A DNA stretch of 64,000 nucleotides from UBA2779 sp965232165 (lineage in GTDB: Bacteria > Spirochaetota > Spirochaetia > DSM-2461). The number at the start of each line of letters is the position of its first letter. Positions within the stretch are counted from its first letter, which is position 1. The stretch lies in assembly GCA_965232165.1 (NCBI GenBank), contig CBDDOY010000001.1:2046001-2110000 (forward strand), in the 5' to 3' direction. This document shows positions 49,754 to 58,008 of this stretch, piece by piece. Made by a program: the position numbers and the translations under genes. A model generated the notes under the pieces. It saw only the letters and a program-made list of their open reading frames with translations. It was not told the origin of the DNA and made no database searches.

Positions 49754-50761
49754 ATTATTACCGCAGGAGTACTCGGCGCTGGCCGCATAGGGAAAGTTCA
49801 TATCGCAGCATTATCACGACATCCTGCTCTGCGCATCAAATATGTTGCCGATCCCTATATGACTGATGCGACAGGGCAGGAATTGCACGATCTGGGAGTA
49901 GAACAGTTTGGGAAGGATGAGAACAGGGTCTTTGAAGATGATGAAATTCAGGCGGTTTTTATTTGCTCTCCCTCTGATACCCATGCAAATTTCTCGTTGC
50001 GTGCAATAGACAGGAACAAGCATGTTTTTTGTGAGAAGCCAGTAGATTTTTGTCTTTCTCGTATTCGCGACGTACAGAATGCACTGCGAGGAAGCTCACT
50101 GGTTTACCAGGTTGGCTTCAACCGTCGTTTCGATCACAATTTCATGGCTGTGCGCCAGGGCATAGAAAATAATGCCATTGGGAAAGTGCAGATGATACGC
50201 ATAACATCCCGGGATCCATCTCCTCCTCCCCTGGACTACATAAAAGCTTCTGGGGGTCTCTTTTTTGATATGATGATTCATGACTTTGACATGATTCGTT
50301 TTCAATCAGCATCGGAGGTGACCGAAGTCTACGCAGCGGCCGCGGTGCTTGTGGATGAGAATATCGGTAAAGCAGGTGATGTGGATTCTGCCGTCGTCAC
50401 ATGCAAGTTGAAAGGCGGCGCTTTGGGATATATTGAAAATTGCCGGAAGGCCGTATATGGCTATGATCAGAGATTGGAGGTGCTGGGTACTCAAGGAGCG
50501 CTTTCCATAGCAAATGATACTCCATCTCAACTGACAACAAGCACCCATACGGGTATCAGTACAGAGAAGCCCCTGCTGTTCTTTTTAGAGCGCTACGAAA
50601 AAGCCTATTCCAACGAACAGAAGGCATTTATTGATGCAATCCAGCGCAATGAACCAAGCCCCTGCGGCATTGATGCCGGTTATGAATCAGTACGCTTAGC
50701 CTATGCAGCCCAGAAATCATTTACTGAAAACAAGCCTGTATTATTGCAGGATATATCCTGA
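49754..50761 (+). CDS. iolG: Inositol 2-dehydrogenase, Gfo/Idh/MocA family (non-ATG start)
   Basis: About 335 residues. The Rossmann motif is TAGVLGAGRIGKVHIAAL, with HVFCEKPVDF carrying the catalytic Lys and GGLFFDMMIHDFDMIRF the Asp-His pair. The first in-frame ATG (49859) would cut off the whole nucleotide-binding motif. The only start consistent with the fold and with the ribosome site AAGGGGG (49741-49747) is ATT at 49754, or ATT 49757. It oxidises myo-inositol to 2-keto-inositol with NAD. It follows iolB by 11 bases and precedes iolE by 19. Confidence 0.9.
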   Translation: MITAGVLGAGRIGKVHIAALSRHPALRIKYVADPYMTDATGQELHDLGVEQFGKDENRVFEDDEIQAVFICSPSDTHANFSLRAIDRNKHVFCEKPVDFCLSRIRDVQNALRGSSLVYQVGFNRRFDHNFMAVRQGIENNAIGKVQMIRITSRDPSPPPLDYIKASGGLFFDMMIHDFDMIRFQSASEVTEVYAAAAVLVDENIGKAGDVDSAVVTCKLKGGALGYIENCRKAVYGYDQRLEVLGTQGALSIANDTPSQLTTSTHTGISTEKPLLFFLERYEKAYSNEQKAFIDAIQRNEPSPCGIDAGYESVRLAYAAQKSFTENKPVLLQDIS

Positions 50762-50780
50762 TGGAGAGCCGGAGGTTTTT

Positions 50781-51689
50781 ATGTTATGCAAGGAGACCGT
50801 AAAGGTAGCTGTTGCCCCCATCAATTGGACTAATGACGATCTCCCTGAACTGGGGGGTGATATTCCCCTTGAGCAATGCCTGGATGAGATGCAGGAAGCA
50901 GGCTATGAGGGTTGCGAAGTCGGGGTTAAGTTTCCCCGCGATCCAGAACAGCTTCGTCCCCTCCTGGAAAAAAGAGGTCTGCAAGTATGCAATCAATGGG
51001 CGAGTTATCGCTTTAGCACCCAGACTTTTCAACAGGTGAAGGATGACTTCATACCTTTGCTGGACTTTCTTTCTGCCATGGGCGCAAAGGTCGTCGGCGG
51101 AGGCGAGGTAGGCACCAGCATACAGGGGGATAGCAGCAAGGCGCTGTATGGACACAAACCAGTCAACAGCCCTGAGCAGTGGAAGAACCTGTGCCGGGGA
51201 CTGGAGGAGTTGGGAAAGATTGCACGCGATGAATACGGCATACGTCTTTGCTTCCATCATCATATGGGAACCTGTGTACAGACAATGGAGGAAACCGAGA
51301 TACTGCTGCATGAAACGGATCCTCGCTACGTCTCACTCAATTATGACTGCGGGCATTTTTTTGCCTCTGATGAGGATCCGGCTGAAGCTGCTGAGCACTT
51401 TTCGGAAAGGATTGGACATGTGCATTTGAAAGATCTTCGCCTCCCTGTCATGAAGGAAATGAAAGAAAGACACATGAGTTTTCTTGATGGGGTGAAATCA
51501 GGGTTTTTTACCGTACCAGGTGATGGTGATATAGGAGAGGCAAGGTACAGGAGCATTTTCTCTATTCTGGAGAAAGCATCCTATTCTGGCTGGCTTGTCG
51601 TTGAGGCGGAGCAGGATCCCGCGCAGGCCAATCCTCTGGATTATGGTCGAAGAGGACGAGATTTTGTAAGGCGATTCACTGGAGTGTAA
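50781..51689 (+). CDS. iolE: 2-keto-myo-inositol (inosose) dehydratase
   Basis: 302 residues, TIM-barrel of the xylose-isomerase type. The IolE N-terminal signature is VKVAVAPINWTNDDLPELGG (about 8-27). Metal-binding and active-site stretches include GYEGCEVGVKFP, RLCFHHHMGT, LNYDCGHFFAS and HVHLKDLR. It removes water from 2-keto-inositol to give the trihydroxycyclohexane-dione. ATG 50781 follows GGAGG by six bases; an upstream extension overlaps iolG and lacks family similarity. Confidence 0.95.
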   Translation: MLCKETVKVAVAPINWTNDDLPELGGDIPLEQCLDEMQEAGYEGCEVGVKFPRDPEQLRPLLEKRGLQVCNQWASYRFSTQTFQQVKDDFIPLLDFLSAMGAKVVGGGEVGTSIQGDSSKALYGHKPVNSPEQWKNLCRGLEELGKIARDEYGIRLCFHHHMGTCVQTMEETEILLHETDPRYVSLNYDCGHFFASDEDPAEAAEHFSERIGHVHLKDLRLPVMKEMKERHMSFLDGVKSGFFTVPGDGDIGEARYRSIFSILEKASYSGWLVVEAEQDPAQANPLDYGRRGRDFVRRFTGV

Positions 51690-51725
51690 TGCCTTCCTTT
51701 TTTGATGACTGCCGATGAAAAAAAC

Positions 51726-51754
51726 TTGACAGAATGCAATTCAGGGACTATCGT
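51726..51754 (+). promoter_or_regulatory. Predicted internal promoter before the binding-protein gene
   Basis: Perfect -35 TTGACA (51726-51731), 17-base spacer and TATCGT (51749-51754). It lies 30 bases before the substrate-binding protein start and after iolE, so it could raise expression of the binding protein separately. Confidence 0.5.
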
Positions 51755-51784
51755 GTAAAAAATATATTGTTAGAGGAGGAAAAA

Positions 51785-52738
51785 ATGAGAAAACTAGTAT
51801 CATTTTTTGCTATCGTTTTATTTGTTTCAGCCTTTGCCTGGGCTGGCGGAGATAGTGAATCAACAAGTGATATCACCATAGGTGTAACTTTGGAGACCTT
51901 TGATGATGTCTTCATGCAGGGAGTTAAGGATGAAGTTGAAAAGACTGCATCAATGCTCGGGGTTAAGGTTATCATTGTTGATGCAAAAGCCAACCCGGCA
52001 GAGCAAATAAAGCAGATTGAGAACTTCATTACATCCAGAGTCGATGCTGTCATTGTTCATGTTATTAACAATGACATTGCAAACACTATAACGGAGAAGG
52101 CAGTAGCATCTGATGTGCCATTGGTGTATATGAACAGACCTGCGCCTCCCTCCGCTTTGCCCGAAGGGAAGAAGGTTGCAGTTGTTGCATCCCCTGAAGT
52201 AAAAGCTGGAATGGGACAGGCCGAATTTGTTGTAAGAACCCTCGCTGAAAAAGGCATACGTTCTGGCAATGCTGTTATACTCTTAGGAGGATTAGGTTCA
52301 TCCCCTCAAATTGGCCGCACAAAGGGAGTTAAGGATTATCTTGCTTCAAATGCCCCTGAGTTCACAATTATTCGCGAGCAGACAGCAAACTGGAAGAGAC
52401 CGGATGCTGTAACTGTTATAGAGAATTGGCTGGCTTCAGGAGATGAATTTGTGGCTGTGTTTGCCAACAATGACGAAATGGCATTGGGCGCATCGCTTGC
52501 ACTTACAGAGGGAGGCATTCGCGACCAGGTTCTCATTGTAGGAGTTGACGCCAATCCCGACGCGCTTGCTGCCATTGAGGAAGGACGCATGGATATGTCG
52601 ATGTTTCAAAATGGACGGGCGCAAGGCAGTGGTTCTGTAGAGGTGGCTGTGAAAATGGCTAAAGGTGAGGCCTTCGATCAGGTTACCGATATCCCATTTG
52701 AGCCAGTAACAAAGGATAATCTCAGTCAGTACAAGTAA
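51785..52738 (+). CDS. Periplasmic sugar/inositol-binding protein of an ABC importer
   Basis: 317 residues, Peripla_BP_4 (ribose/inositol-binding) type. Signal peptide KLVSFFAIVLFVSAFAWAGG has no lipobox Cys, so a soluble periplasmic form is predicted. Family features are ITIGVTLETFDDVFMQGVKD, AKANPAEQIKQIENFI, DVPLVYMNRP and ANNDEMALGASLAL (about 235-250). It should capture inositol for the two permeases and fused ATPase downstream. GAGGAGG precedes ATG 51785. A strong stem-loop follows the stop, expected to reduce read-through into the permease gene. Confidence 0.9.
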   Translation: MRKLVSFFAIVLFVSAFAWAGGDSESTSDITIGVTLETFDDVFMQGVKDEVEKTASMLGVKVIIVDAKANPAEQIKQIENFITSRVDAVIVHVINNDIANTITEKAVASDVPLVYMNRPAPPSALPEGKKVAVVASPEVKAGMGQAEFVVRTLAEKGIRSGNAVILLGGLGSSPQIGRTKGVKDYLASNAPEFTIIREQTANWKRPDAVTVIENWLASGDEFVAVFANNDEMALGASLALTEGGIRDQVLIVGVDANPDALAAIEEGRMDMSMFQNGRAQGSGSVEVAVKMAKGEAFDQVTDIPFEPVTKDNLSQYK

Positions 52739-52841
52739 AGGAGTATTATTCTTGGTATACTGCGGCCTGGCAAGCGATGTAGAGAGCAATGTAATTCTAA
52801 CAAGCAGTAGAATTGTAACAAGCCGTTAAAATTCTCAATGG

Positions 52842-52877
52842 AAGGCTTCCGGTCATTTTGCCTGGAAGCCTTTTTTT
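52842..52877 (+). terminator. Intrinsic terminator/attenuator after the binding-protein gene
   Basis: AAGGCTTCC (52842-52850) pairs with GGAAGCCTT (52864-52872), with further GG/CC pairing inside, followed by seven T residues. Its position between binding-protein and permease genes is the usual arrangement for higher binding-protein dosage. Confidence 0.75.
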
Positions 52878-52885
52878 ATTAAACA

Positions 52886-52930
52886 TTGGAGTACCTCTAA
52901 AAAAACCATCAGCGGATTTTTTAGCGGCGG
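52886..52930 (+). repeat. Internally deleted family-A remnant
   Basis: GGAGTACCTCTAAAAAAACC is followed after three bases by AGCGGATTTTTTAGCGG, like the two A2 ends brought together by loss of the middle. It lies between the terminator and the permease ribosome site. Confidence 0.45.
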
Positions 52931-52988
52931 GTGCATCCCTGCACCCGAGGGAACCTCATAAAGGGCCCATAAGAATTAAGAGGAGATC

Positions 52989-53984
52989 ATGAAACAGTCA
53001 ACCAGGGAAGTATTAGGCAAGTACAGTATCTATTTCATATTTTTGGGATTAATAGTATTCCTCTCATTGATCACAAAAGGATCTTTTTTGAGGTTAGGAA
53101 ATATTTTTAATGTCATGAGGCAGGTAAGTATAGTGGGACTTATTGCCTATGGCGTTACGCTCATTATTATTACCACAGGAATCGATCTTTCATCGGGCGC
53201 GGCTCTTGCGCTTATTTCAGTGGTTCTGGCAAGTTTAACTCAGAATCAGATGTCAAGCACCTATGTTCTTTATCCCAATTTACCAGATATGCCGCTTATT
53301 ATTCCTATTTTCGCGGCATTGTCACTGGGAGTATTAGTTGGCTTTTCCAATGGCTCTTTGGTAGTGTGGGGAAAAATTCCCCCCTTCATTGCTACTCTTG
53401 GCATGTTTATCACTGCAAGGGGACTTGCTTTTATCTATGCTAATGGCCGACCTCTGAGTAGTCTGAATCAGACATTGACCCATGTGTTTGGACAGGGATT
53501 TACATTGGGTATTCCTAATCCAGTGCTGATTTTTATTTTTATGGGCATTATCACCCATATAATACTTTCGTATACCCGCCTGGGCAGGTATATCTATGCT
53601 ATTGGGTCAAATAAACGGGCTGCGCATGTGTCAGGGGTAAATACCAATAAATGCCTTTTATTTGTCTACATGTATGCTGGTTTTCTCATAGCTGTCGCTT
53701 CCATAGTACAAACAGCGCGGATAGATTCCGGACAAGCCGGTCTAGGCATTAGTTTTGAGCTTTTTGCCATAGCTTCCGCGGTTATTGGCGGCACCAGTTT
53801 GACTGGCGGGAAGGGAACAATAACAGGAACTTTTATTGGAGCACTTATTATTGGGGTTATAAAAAATGGGATGGATATTCAAAACATCCCGGCAGATTGG
53901 CAACAGGTTGTTTTGGGCATTATTATTATCCTGGCAGTTGTCATTGATCAGAGAAAAAACAGGGTGAAGGCCCGGGAAGTATAA
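52989..53984 (+). CDS. Sugar/inositol ABC transporter permease 1
   Basis: 331 residues with about eight to ten membrane spans, BPD_transp_2 (RbsC-like) family. Conserved stretches are LIIITTGIDLSSGAALALIS (about 58-77), IPPFIATLGMFITARGLAFI and YAIGSNKRAAHVSGVNTNKC. GGTSLTGGKGTITGTFIGAL marks the C-terminal domain. AGAGGAGATC supports the start. Its stop overlaps the ATPase start by one base (TAATG). It is homologous to the second permease at 55512, so the channel is probably a heterodimer. Confidence 0.92.
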   Translation: MKQSTREVLGKYSIYFIFLGLIVFLSLITKGSFLRLGNIFNVMRQVSIVGLIAYGVTLIIITTGIDLSSGAALALISVVLASLTQNQMSSTYVLYPNLPDMPLIIPIFAALSLGVLVGFSNGSLVVWGKIPPFIATLGMFITARGLAFIYANGRPLSSLNQTLTHVFGQGFTLGIPNPVLIFIFMGIITHIILSYTRLGRYIYAIGSNKRAAHVSGVNTNKCLLFVYMYAGFLIAVASIVQTARIDSGQAGLGISFELFAIASAVIGGTSLTGGKGTITGTFIGALIIGVIKNGMDIQNIPADWQQVVLGIIIILAVVIDQRKNRVKAREV

Positions 53985-55501
53985 TGGAATATATATTGGA
54001 AGCAAAGAACATATCGAAGTCATTTCCAGGTGTTAAGGCGCTGAAATCAGTACAGCTTTCCGTAAAACCAGGGACAATTCATGCCCTCATGGGAGAGAAT
54101 GGAGCGGGGAAGTCCACTCTCATGAAAATTCTTATCGGATTGTATGAACCCGATGAGGGGGAATTGATATTCAAAGGAAAACAAAGGGTATTTAAGTCGT
54201 CCAGAGATGCTATCGATGCAGGTATTTCCATGATACATCAAGAATTAAGCCCAGTTCCTTACATGACTGTGGCAGAGAATATCTACCTGGGTAAAGAACC
54301 GTTAAAACTTCATAGATTTGTTAATTTCAAAAAAATGAATGATGATACCAAACAACTCCTGGATCGCCTGGATATAAAAATTGATCCAAAGGAACAGATG
54401 GTTGAACTTAGCGTGGGGCAGACACAGATGGTGGAAATCGCAAAGGCTATTTCCTTTAACTCCGAGCTTATTATTATGGATGAGCCGACAAGCGCAATTA
54501 CCGAAAATGAAGTTCATCATCTTTTTCGTATCGTTAAGAAACTCAAGTCAGAGGGAGTTACCATTATTTTCATCACCCATAAAATGGATGAGGTGTTCAA
54601 AATTACCGATGAAATCACGGTATATCGTGATGGGGAGTATATAAGCACGACATCCACCGAGGCAACGACAAGGGAGGATCTTATTCGCAATATGGTGGGA
54701 AGGGAAGTGAAGAATCTATTTCCCAAAATCGAGGTGCCTATTGGGGATGTTGTCCTGGAGGTCAAAAATCTCACTCACTTTGGACAGTTTGAGGATGTGA
54801 GTTTTCAGTTGCGTAAAGGAGAGATACTGGGGTTTGCCGGTCTCATTGGCTCTGGCAGAACAGAGGTTCTGGAGTGTCTTTTTGGTATTACACGCAAGGA
54901 CAGGGGCGAGATGTTCCTTAACGGAAAAAAAGCAAATATAAGGAATCCGAGTGATGCCATTCAAAATAAAATAGCCTTACTTACCGAGGACAGGAAACTC
55001 TCAGGTCTCTATCTCATTCTCAGTGTGCGTGACAACATTGTTATAACCAATATGAAGAGCTATGAACACAAATGGATTTTAAGTGGAAAAGAGATGGAGA
55101 GAGATGGTCTGAAGCAAAAGGATTTACTTAACATTAAGACGCCAAGTCTCAATCAGCTGGTGGGCAATCTAAGCGGCGGCAATCAGCAAAAGGTTCTTAT
55201 AAGCCGTTGGCTTCTCACAAGCCCCGACATACTCATTCTGGATGAGCCGACGCGTGGTATAGATGTATTGGCAAAATCCGAGATTCATAAAATTATGTCC
55301 GGTTTGGTTAAACAGGGGAAGAGCATTTTGATGGTTTCTTCGGAACTGCCAGAGATACTTGGTATGAGTGATAGAGTGGTTGTGATGCATGAAGGAAGAA
55401 AGTCGGGAGAGCTTATGCGCGAGGAGGCGACACAGGAAAAAATACTGCACCTTGCCACAGGAAACAGCATGGAAACCTTTGACGAATCATTATACCAATA
55501 G
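53984..55501 (+). CDS. Sugar/inositol ABC transporter, fused ATP-binding protein
   Basis: 505 residues with two ABC domains (RbsA/MglA-like). Domain 1: GENGAGKSTLMK (about 37-48), LSVGQTQMVEIAKAI and LIIMDEPTSAI. Domain 2: degenerate P-loop GLIGSGRTE, signature NLSGGNQQKVLISRW and Walker B DILILDEPTRGIDV (about 425-438). The second half also has LTEDRKLSGLYL typical of monosaccharide importers. It is distinct from the nucleoside ATPase at 811, in which the ligand-partner is a BMP protein. Placed between the two permease genes. Confidence 0.94.
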   Translation: MEYILEAKNISKSFPGVKALKSVQLSVKPGTIHALMGENGAGKSTLMKILIGLYEPDEGELIFKGKQRVFKSSRDAIDAGISMIHQELSPVPYMTVAENIYLGKEPLKLHRFVNFKKMNDDTKQLLDRLDIKIDPKEQMVELSVGQTQMVEIAKAISFNSELIIMDEPTSAITENEVHHLFRIVKKLKSEGVTIIFITHKMDEVFKITDEITVYRDGEYISTTSTEATTREDLIRNMVGREVKNLFPKIEVPIGDVVLEVKNLTHFGQFEDVSFQLRKGEILGFAGLIGSGRTEVLECLFGITRKDRGEMFLNGKKANIRNPSDAIQNKIALLTEDRKLSGLYLILSVRDNIVITNMKSYEHKWILSGKEMERDGLKQKDLLNIKTPSLNQLVGNLSGGNQQKVLISRWLLTSPDILILDEPTRGIDVLAKSEIHKIMSGLVKQGKSILMVSSELPEILGMSDRVVVMHEGRKSGELMREEATQEKILHLATGNSMETFDESLYQ

Positions 55502-55511
55502 GAGCGAGAAC

Positions 55512-56525
55512 ATGATTGAATCGAAAGAAACATTGAGTTTAGAAGGTCGAAGGGTCATCAGAATTGCATACTTCATTCAAAAATATGCAATTTTTCTCAT
55601 CTTCGCGGTTTTATTGCTTTTTTCTTTTATAGCAACAAATGGAGTAACCCTTGAACTCAGAAATATCATGAACATCATAGTCCAGAATTCACCTGTGGTG
55701 CTGATTGCCATGGGGGTGACTATGGTGATCATTTCAGGAGGTATTGATCTGTCTCTTGGATCGGTAATTGCTCTCTCAGCAGTGGGTACAGCAGGTTTTG
55801 CCCGTATAGCTGAGGATGGTTCTTCGTTGCCGTTCATAGTTCCACTTGTAACAGGGTTGCTCATAGGCTCTTTGTGTGGTTTTGTAAACGGCCTTTTTAT
55901 TACAAAGACCAGGATACCGCCCTTTATCGCGACACTGGGAATGATGACATCAGCACGTGGTCTATCTCTCGTTCTTACCAAGGTTTATTCAGAAACTGGC
56001 TCTATCAGTAATTTACATCCTGCGATGAAGTTCATTGGACAGGGAAAAATCCTGGGGATAGATACTCCTATCTGGATATTGCTTCTCATGGCAGTGATAT
56101 CCTATGTCGTTCTGAAATATACTCGTATGGGAAGATATGCCTATGCCATAGGTGGAAATGCTCGCGCTGCACAGGTTTCAGGCATCAATAGTGATAAGTA
56201 TCTGGTTATGATTTATACCTATGCAGGCTTTTTGGCTGGGGCTGCAGGAATCGTTTTGACAGGAATACTGAACAGCGCTCAACCTACTCTTGGGGTGCTT
56301 TATGAGCTGGATGCCATCGCTTCTTCTGTTATTGGAGGCACCAGTCTTAGTGGGGGGGTAGGAACTATTCCCGGCGCTGTTGTGGGAGGTTTCTTTGTCG
56401 GTGTGCTGAAGAATACCATGGACTTGAGATTTCTCAGCGCCTACTGGCAGGACGTTGCACGCGGTATTGTCATTGTTGTGGCTGTAGTGATGGATGTGCG
56501 CAAGCAATATCTTACCCGAAGATAG
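55512..56525 (+). CDS. Sugar/inositol ABC transporter permease 2
   Basis: 337 residues from ATG 55512 after AGGAGCGAG; an upstream frame extension overlaps the ATPase and is not membrane-like. Conserved stretches are MVIISGGIDLSLGSVIALSA, RIPPFIATLGMMTSARGLSL and YAIGGNARAAQVSGINSDKY, matching permease 1 position by position. GGTSLSGGVGTIPGAVVGGF is near the C-terminus. It completes the importer formed by the binding protein, permease 1 and ATPase. Confidence 0.92.
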   Translation: MIESKETLSLEGRRVIRIAYFIQKYAIFLIFAVLLLFSFIATNGVTLELRNIMNIIVQNSPVVLIAMGVTMVIISGGIDLSLGSVIALSAVGTAGFARIAEDGSSLPFIVPLVTGLLIGSLCGFVNGLFITKTRIPPFIATLGMMTSARGLSLVLTKVYSETGSISNLHPAMKFIGQGKILGIDTPIWILLLMAVISYVVLKYTRMGRYAYAIGGNARAAQVSGINSDKYLVMIYTYAGFLAGAAGIVLTGILNSAQPTLGVLYELDAIASSVIGGTSLSGGVGTIPGAVVGGFFVGVLKNTMDLRFLSAYWQDVARGIVIVVAVVMDVRKQYLTRR

Positions 56526-56548
56526 AATTTGAAAGGAGATATCAGGGA

Positions 56549-57991
56549 ATGGATTACACTATACAGAATTTTATTCATGGTTCGTTTCAAGCTGGAACAG
56601 GCGAACAGCGGGAACTCATATCCCCGCTCAATGAATCAACCCTGGGATGCTTTCGCGATTCCACTGTGGATGATGTTCAGAAAGCCATAGAGATTGCAAA
56701 GAAAGCGCAGAAGGCTTGGGGAGCTTTGACAACCAGGACTCGGGTAGAGGTTCATTATGCCTATCGCTCACTCTTAAAAAAACGTCGGGATGAACTGGCG
56801 GAAATATGCCATCTGGAGAACGGAAAAACAATGGATGAAGCACGCGCGGGTGTCGATAAAGCCATTGAACTTACCGATTTTGCGTGTTCAATGCCTCAGA
56901 TGATCTCTGGCAAAGCGCAGGAAGTGAGTCTGGGTATTGAATGTAAATTCCTGCGTGTCCCTCTGGGAGCAGTGGCTTCAATAGCGCCGTTTAATTTTCC
57001 TGTCATGGTTCCCCATTGGACGGTTCCCAATGCTCTCGCGGTGGGGAATGCCATGATTCTCAAGCCATCGGAATTTACTCCCATTTCAGCGCTGCGCAGC
57101 GCTGAGTTGTGGAAGGAAGCAGGTCTTCCCGATGGTCTTCTCAATGTAGTGCTTGGTACTCGAGAAGTCGTGGAAGAGCTTTGTGATAATGAGGGCATTA
57201 AGGCTTTGACCTTTGTGGGTTCCACATCGGTGGCGCAGTTGGTATATAGACGTGCGTCACAAAACTTGAAACGAGTGCGAACCTTTGGCGGGGCCAAAAA
57301 TTACCTCTTGATAGCCGAGGATGCCCATCCTCTTTGTGTGCGTGATATCATGGCTTCTTTCTGTGGAATGGCAGGGCAGCGCTGTATGGCTGCTTCGGTC
57401 TTCCTTGAAGTAGGGAATGCACAGGAAATTATTGAAGGTGTCATGACTGCTGCACGCAGGATTGTGCCCGGCAAAGATTTCCCGCCGCTCATTCATGCTG
57501 CAGCACGAGATAAAATTTTGACATATCTTGATAATGCCAATAAAGAAGGGGCCAAAATAATACTTGATGGCCGTGAATTTCCTGTTCCGGAAAAGGGCTG
57601 CTATATTGGTCCCAGCATCATAGATTGGCGTGGGATCGAAGAAAGAATGCCTATGGAGGAAGTCTTTGGACCTGTCCTGGAGATTCTCCATGCAGACACT
57701 TTGAGTCAGGCTATACAGTTACAGAATCGCACCCCCTACGGAAATGCAGCGTCTATTTTTACACAAAGTGGACGGGTAGCCCATGATGCGATGAGGGGAG
57801 TTCGCTCAGGAATGAAGGGAGTGAATATTGGAATTCCCGTGCCTCGTGAGCCCTTTTCCTTTGGCGGTATAGCGCATTCACGTTTTGGTGAAGGTGGAAT
57901 TACGGGATGGTCCAATGTGGAATTTTTTACTGACAGTGTTAAAATTACAACAAAGTGGAATCCTGAAGATAAACGGGATTGGATGAGCTGA
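56549..57991 (+). CDS. iolA: Methylmalonate/malonate-semialdehyde dehydrogenase
   Basis: 480 residues, CoA-acylating aldehyde dehydrogenase family. PFNFPVMVPHWTVPNAL, LKPSEFTPISA and FVGSTSVAQLVYRRASQNLK mark the NAD site. The catalytic Cys is in GMAGQRCMAASVFLE (about 278). FGGAKNYLLI replaces the usual Glu-containing segment, which is normal for this subfamily. It converts malonate semialdehyde from inositol to acetyl-CoA. AAAGGAG lies upstream of the ATG. It is followed by iolD, whose likely start lies 17 bases past this stop. Confidence 0.94.
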   Translation: MDYTIQNFIHGSFQAGTGEQRELISPLNESTLGCFRDSTVDDVQKAIEIAKKAQKAWGALTTRTRVEVHYAYRSLLKKRRDELAEICHLENGKTMDEARAGVDKAIELTDFACSMPQMISGKAQEVSLGIECKFLRVPLGAVASIAPFNFPVMVPHWTVPNALAVGNAMILKPSEFTPISALRSAELWKEAGLPDGLLNVVLGTREVVEELCDNEGIKALTFVGSTSVAQLVYRRASQNLKRVRTFGGAKNYLLIAEDAHPLCVRDIMASFCGMAGQRCMAASVFLEVGNAQEIIEGVMTAARRIVPGKDFPPLIHAAARDKILTYLDNANKEGAKIILDGREFPVPEKGCYIGPSIIDWRGIEERMPMEEVFGPVLEILHADTLSQAIQLQNRTPYGNAASIFTQSGRVAHDAMRGVRSGMKGVNIGIPVPREPFSFGGIAHSRFGEGGITGWSNVEFFTDSVKITTKWNPEDKRDWMS

Positions 57992-58008
57992 AGAGGAAAG
58001 AAAAAACT

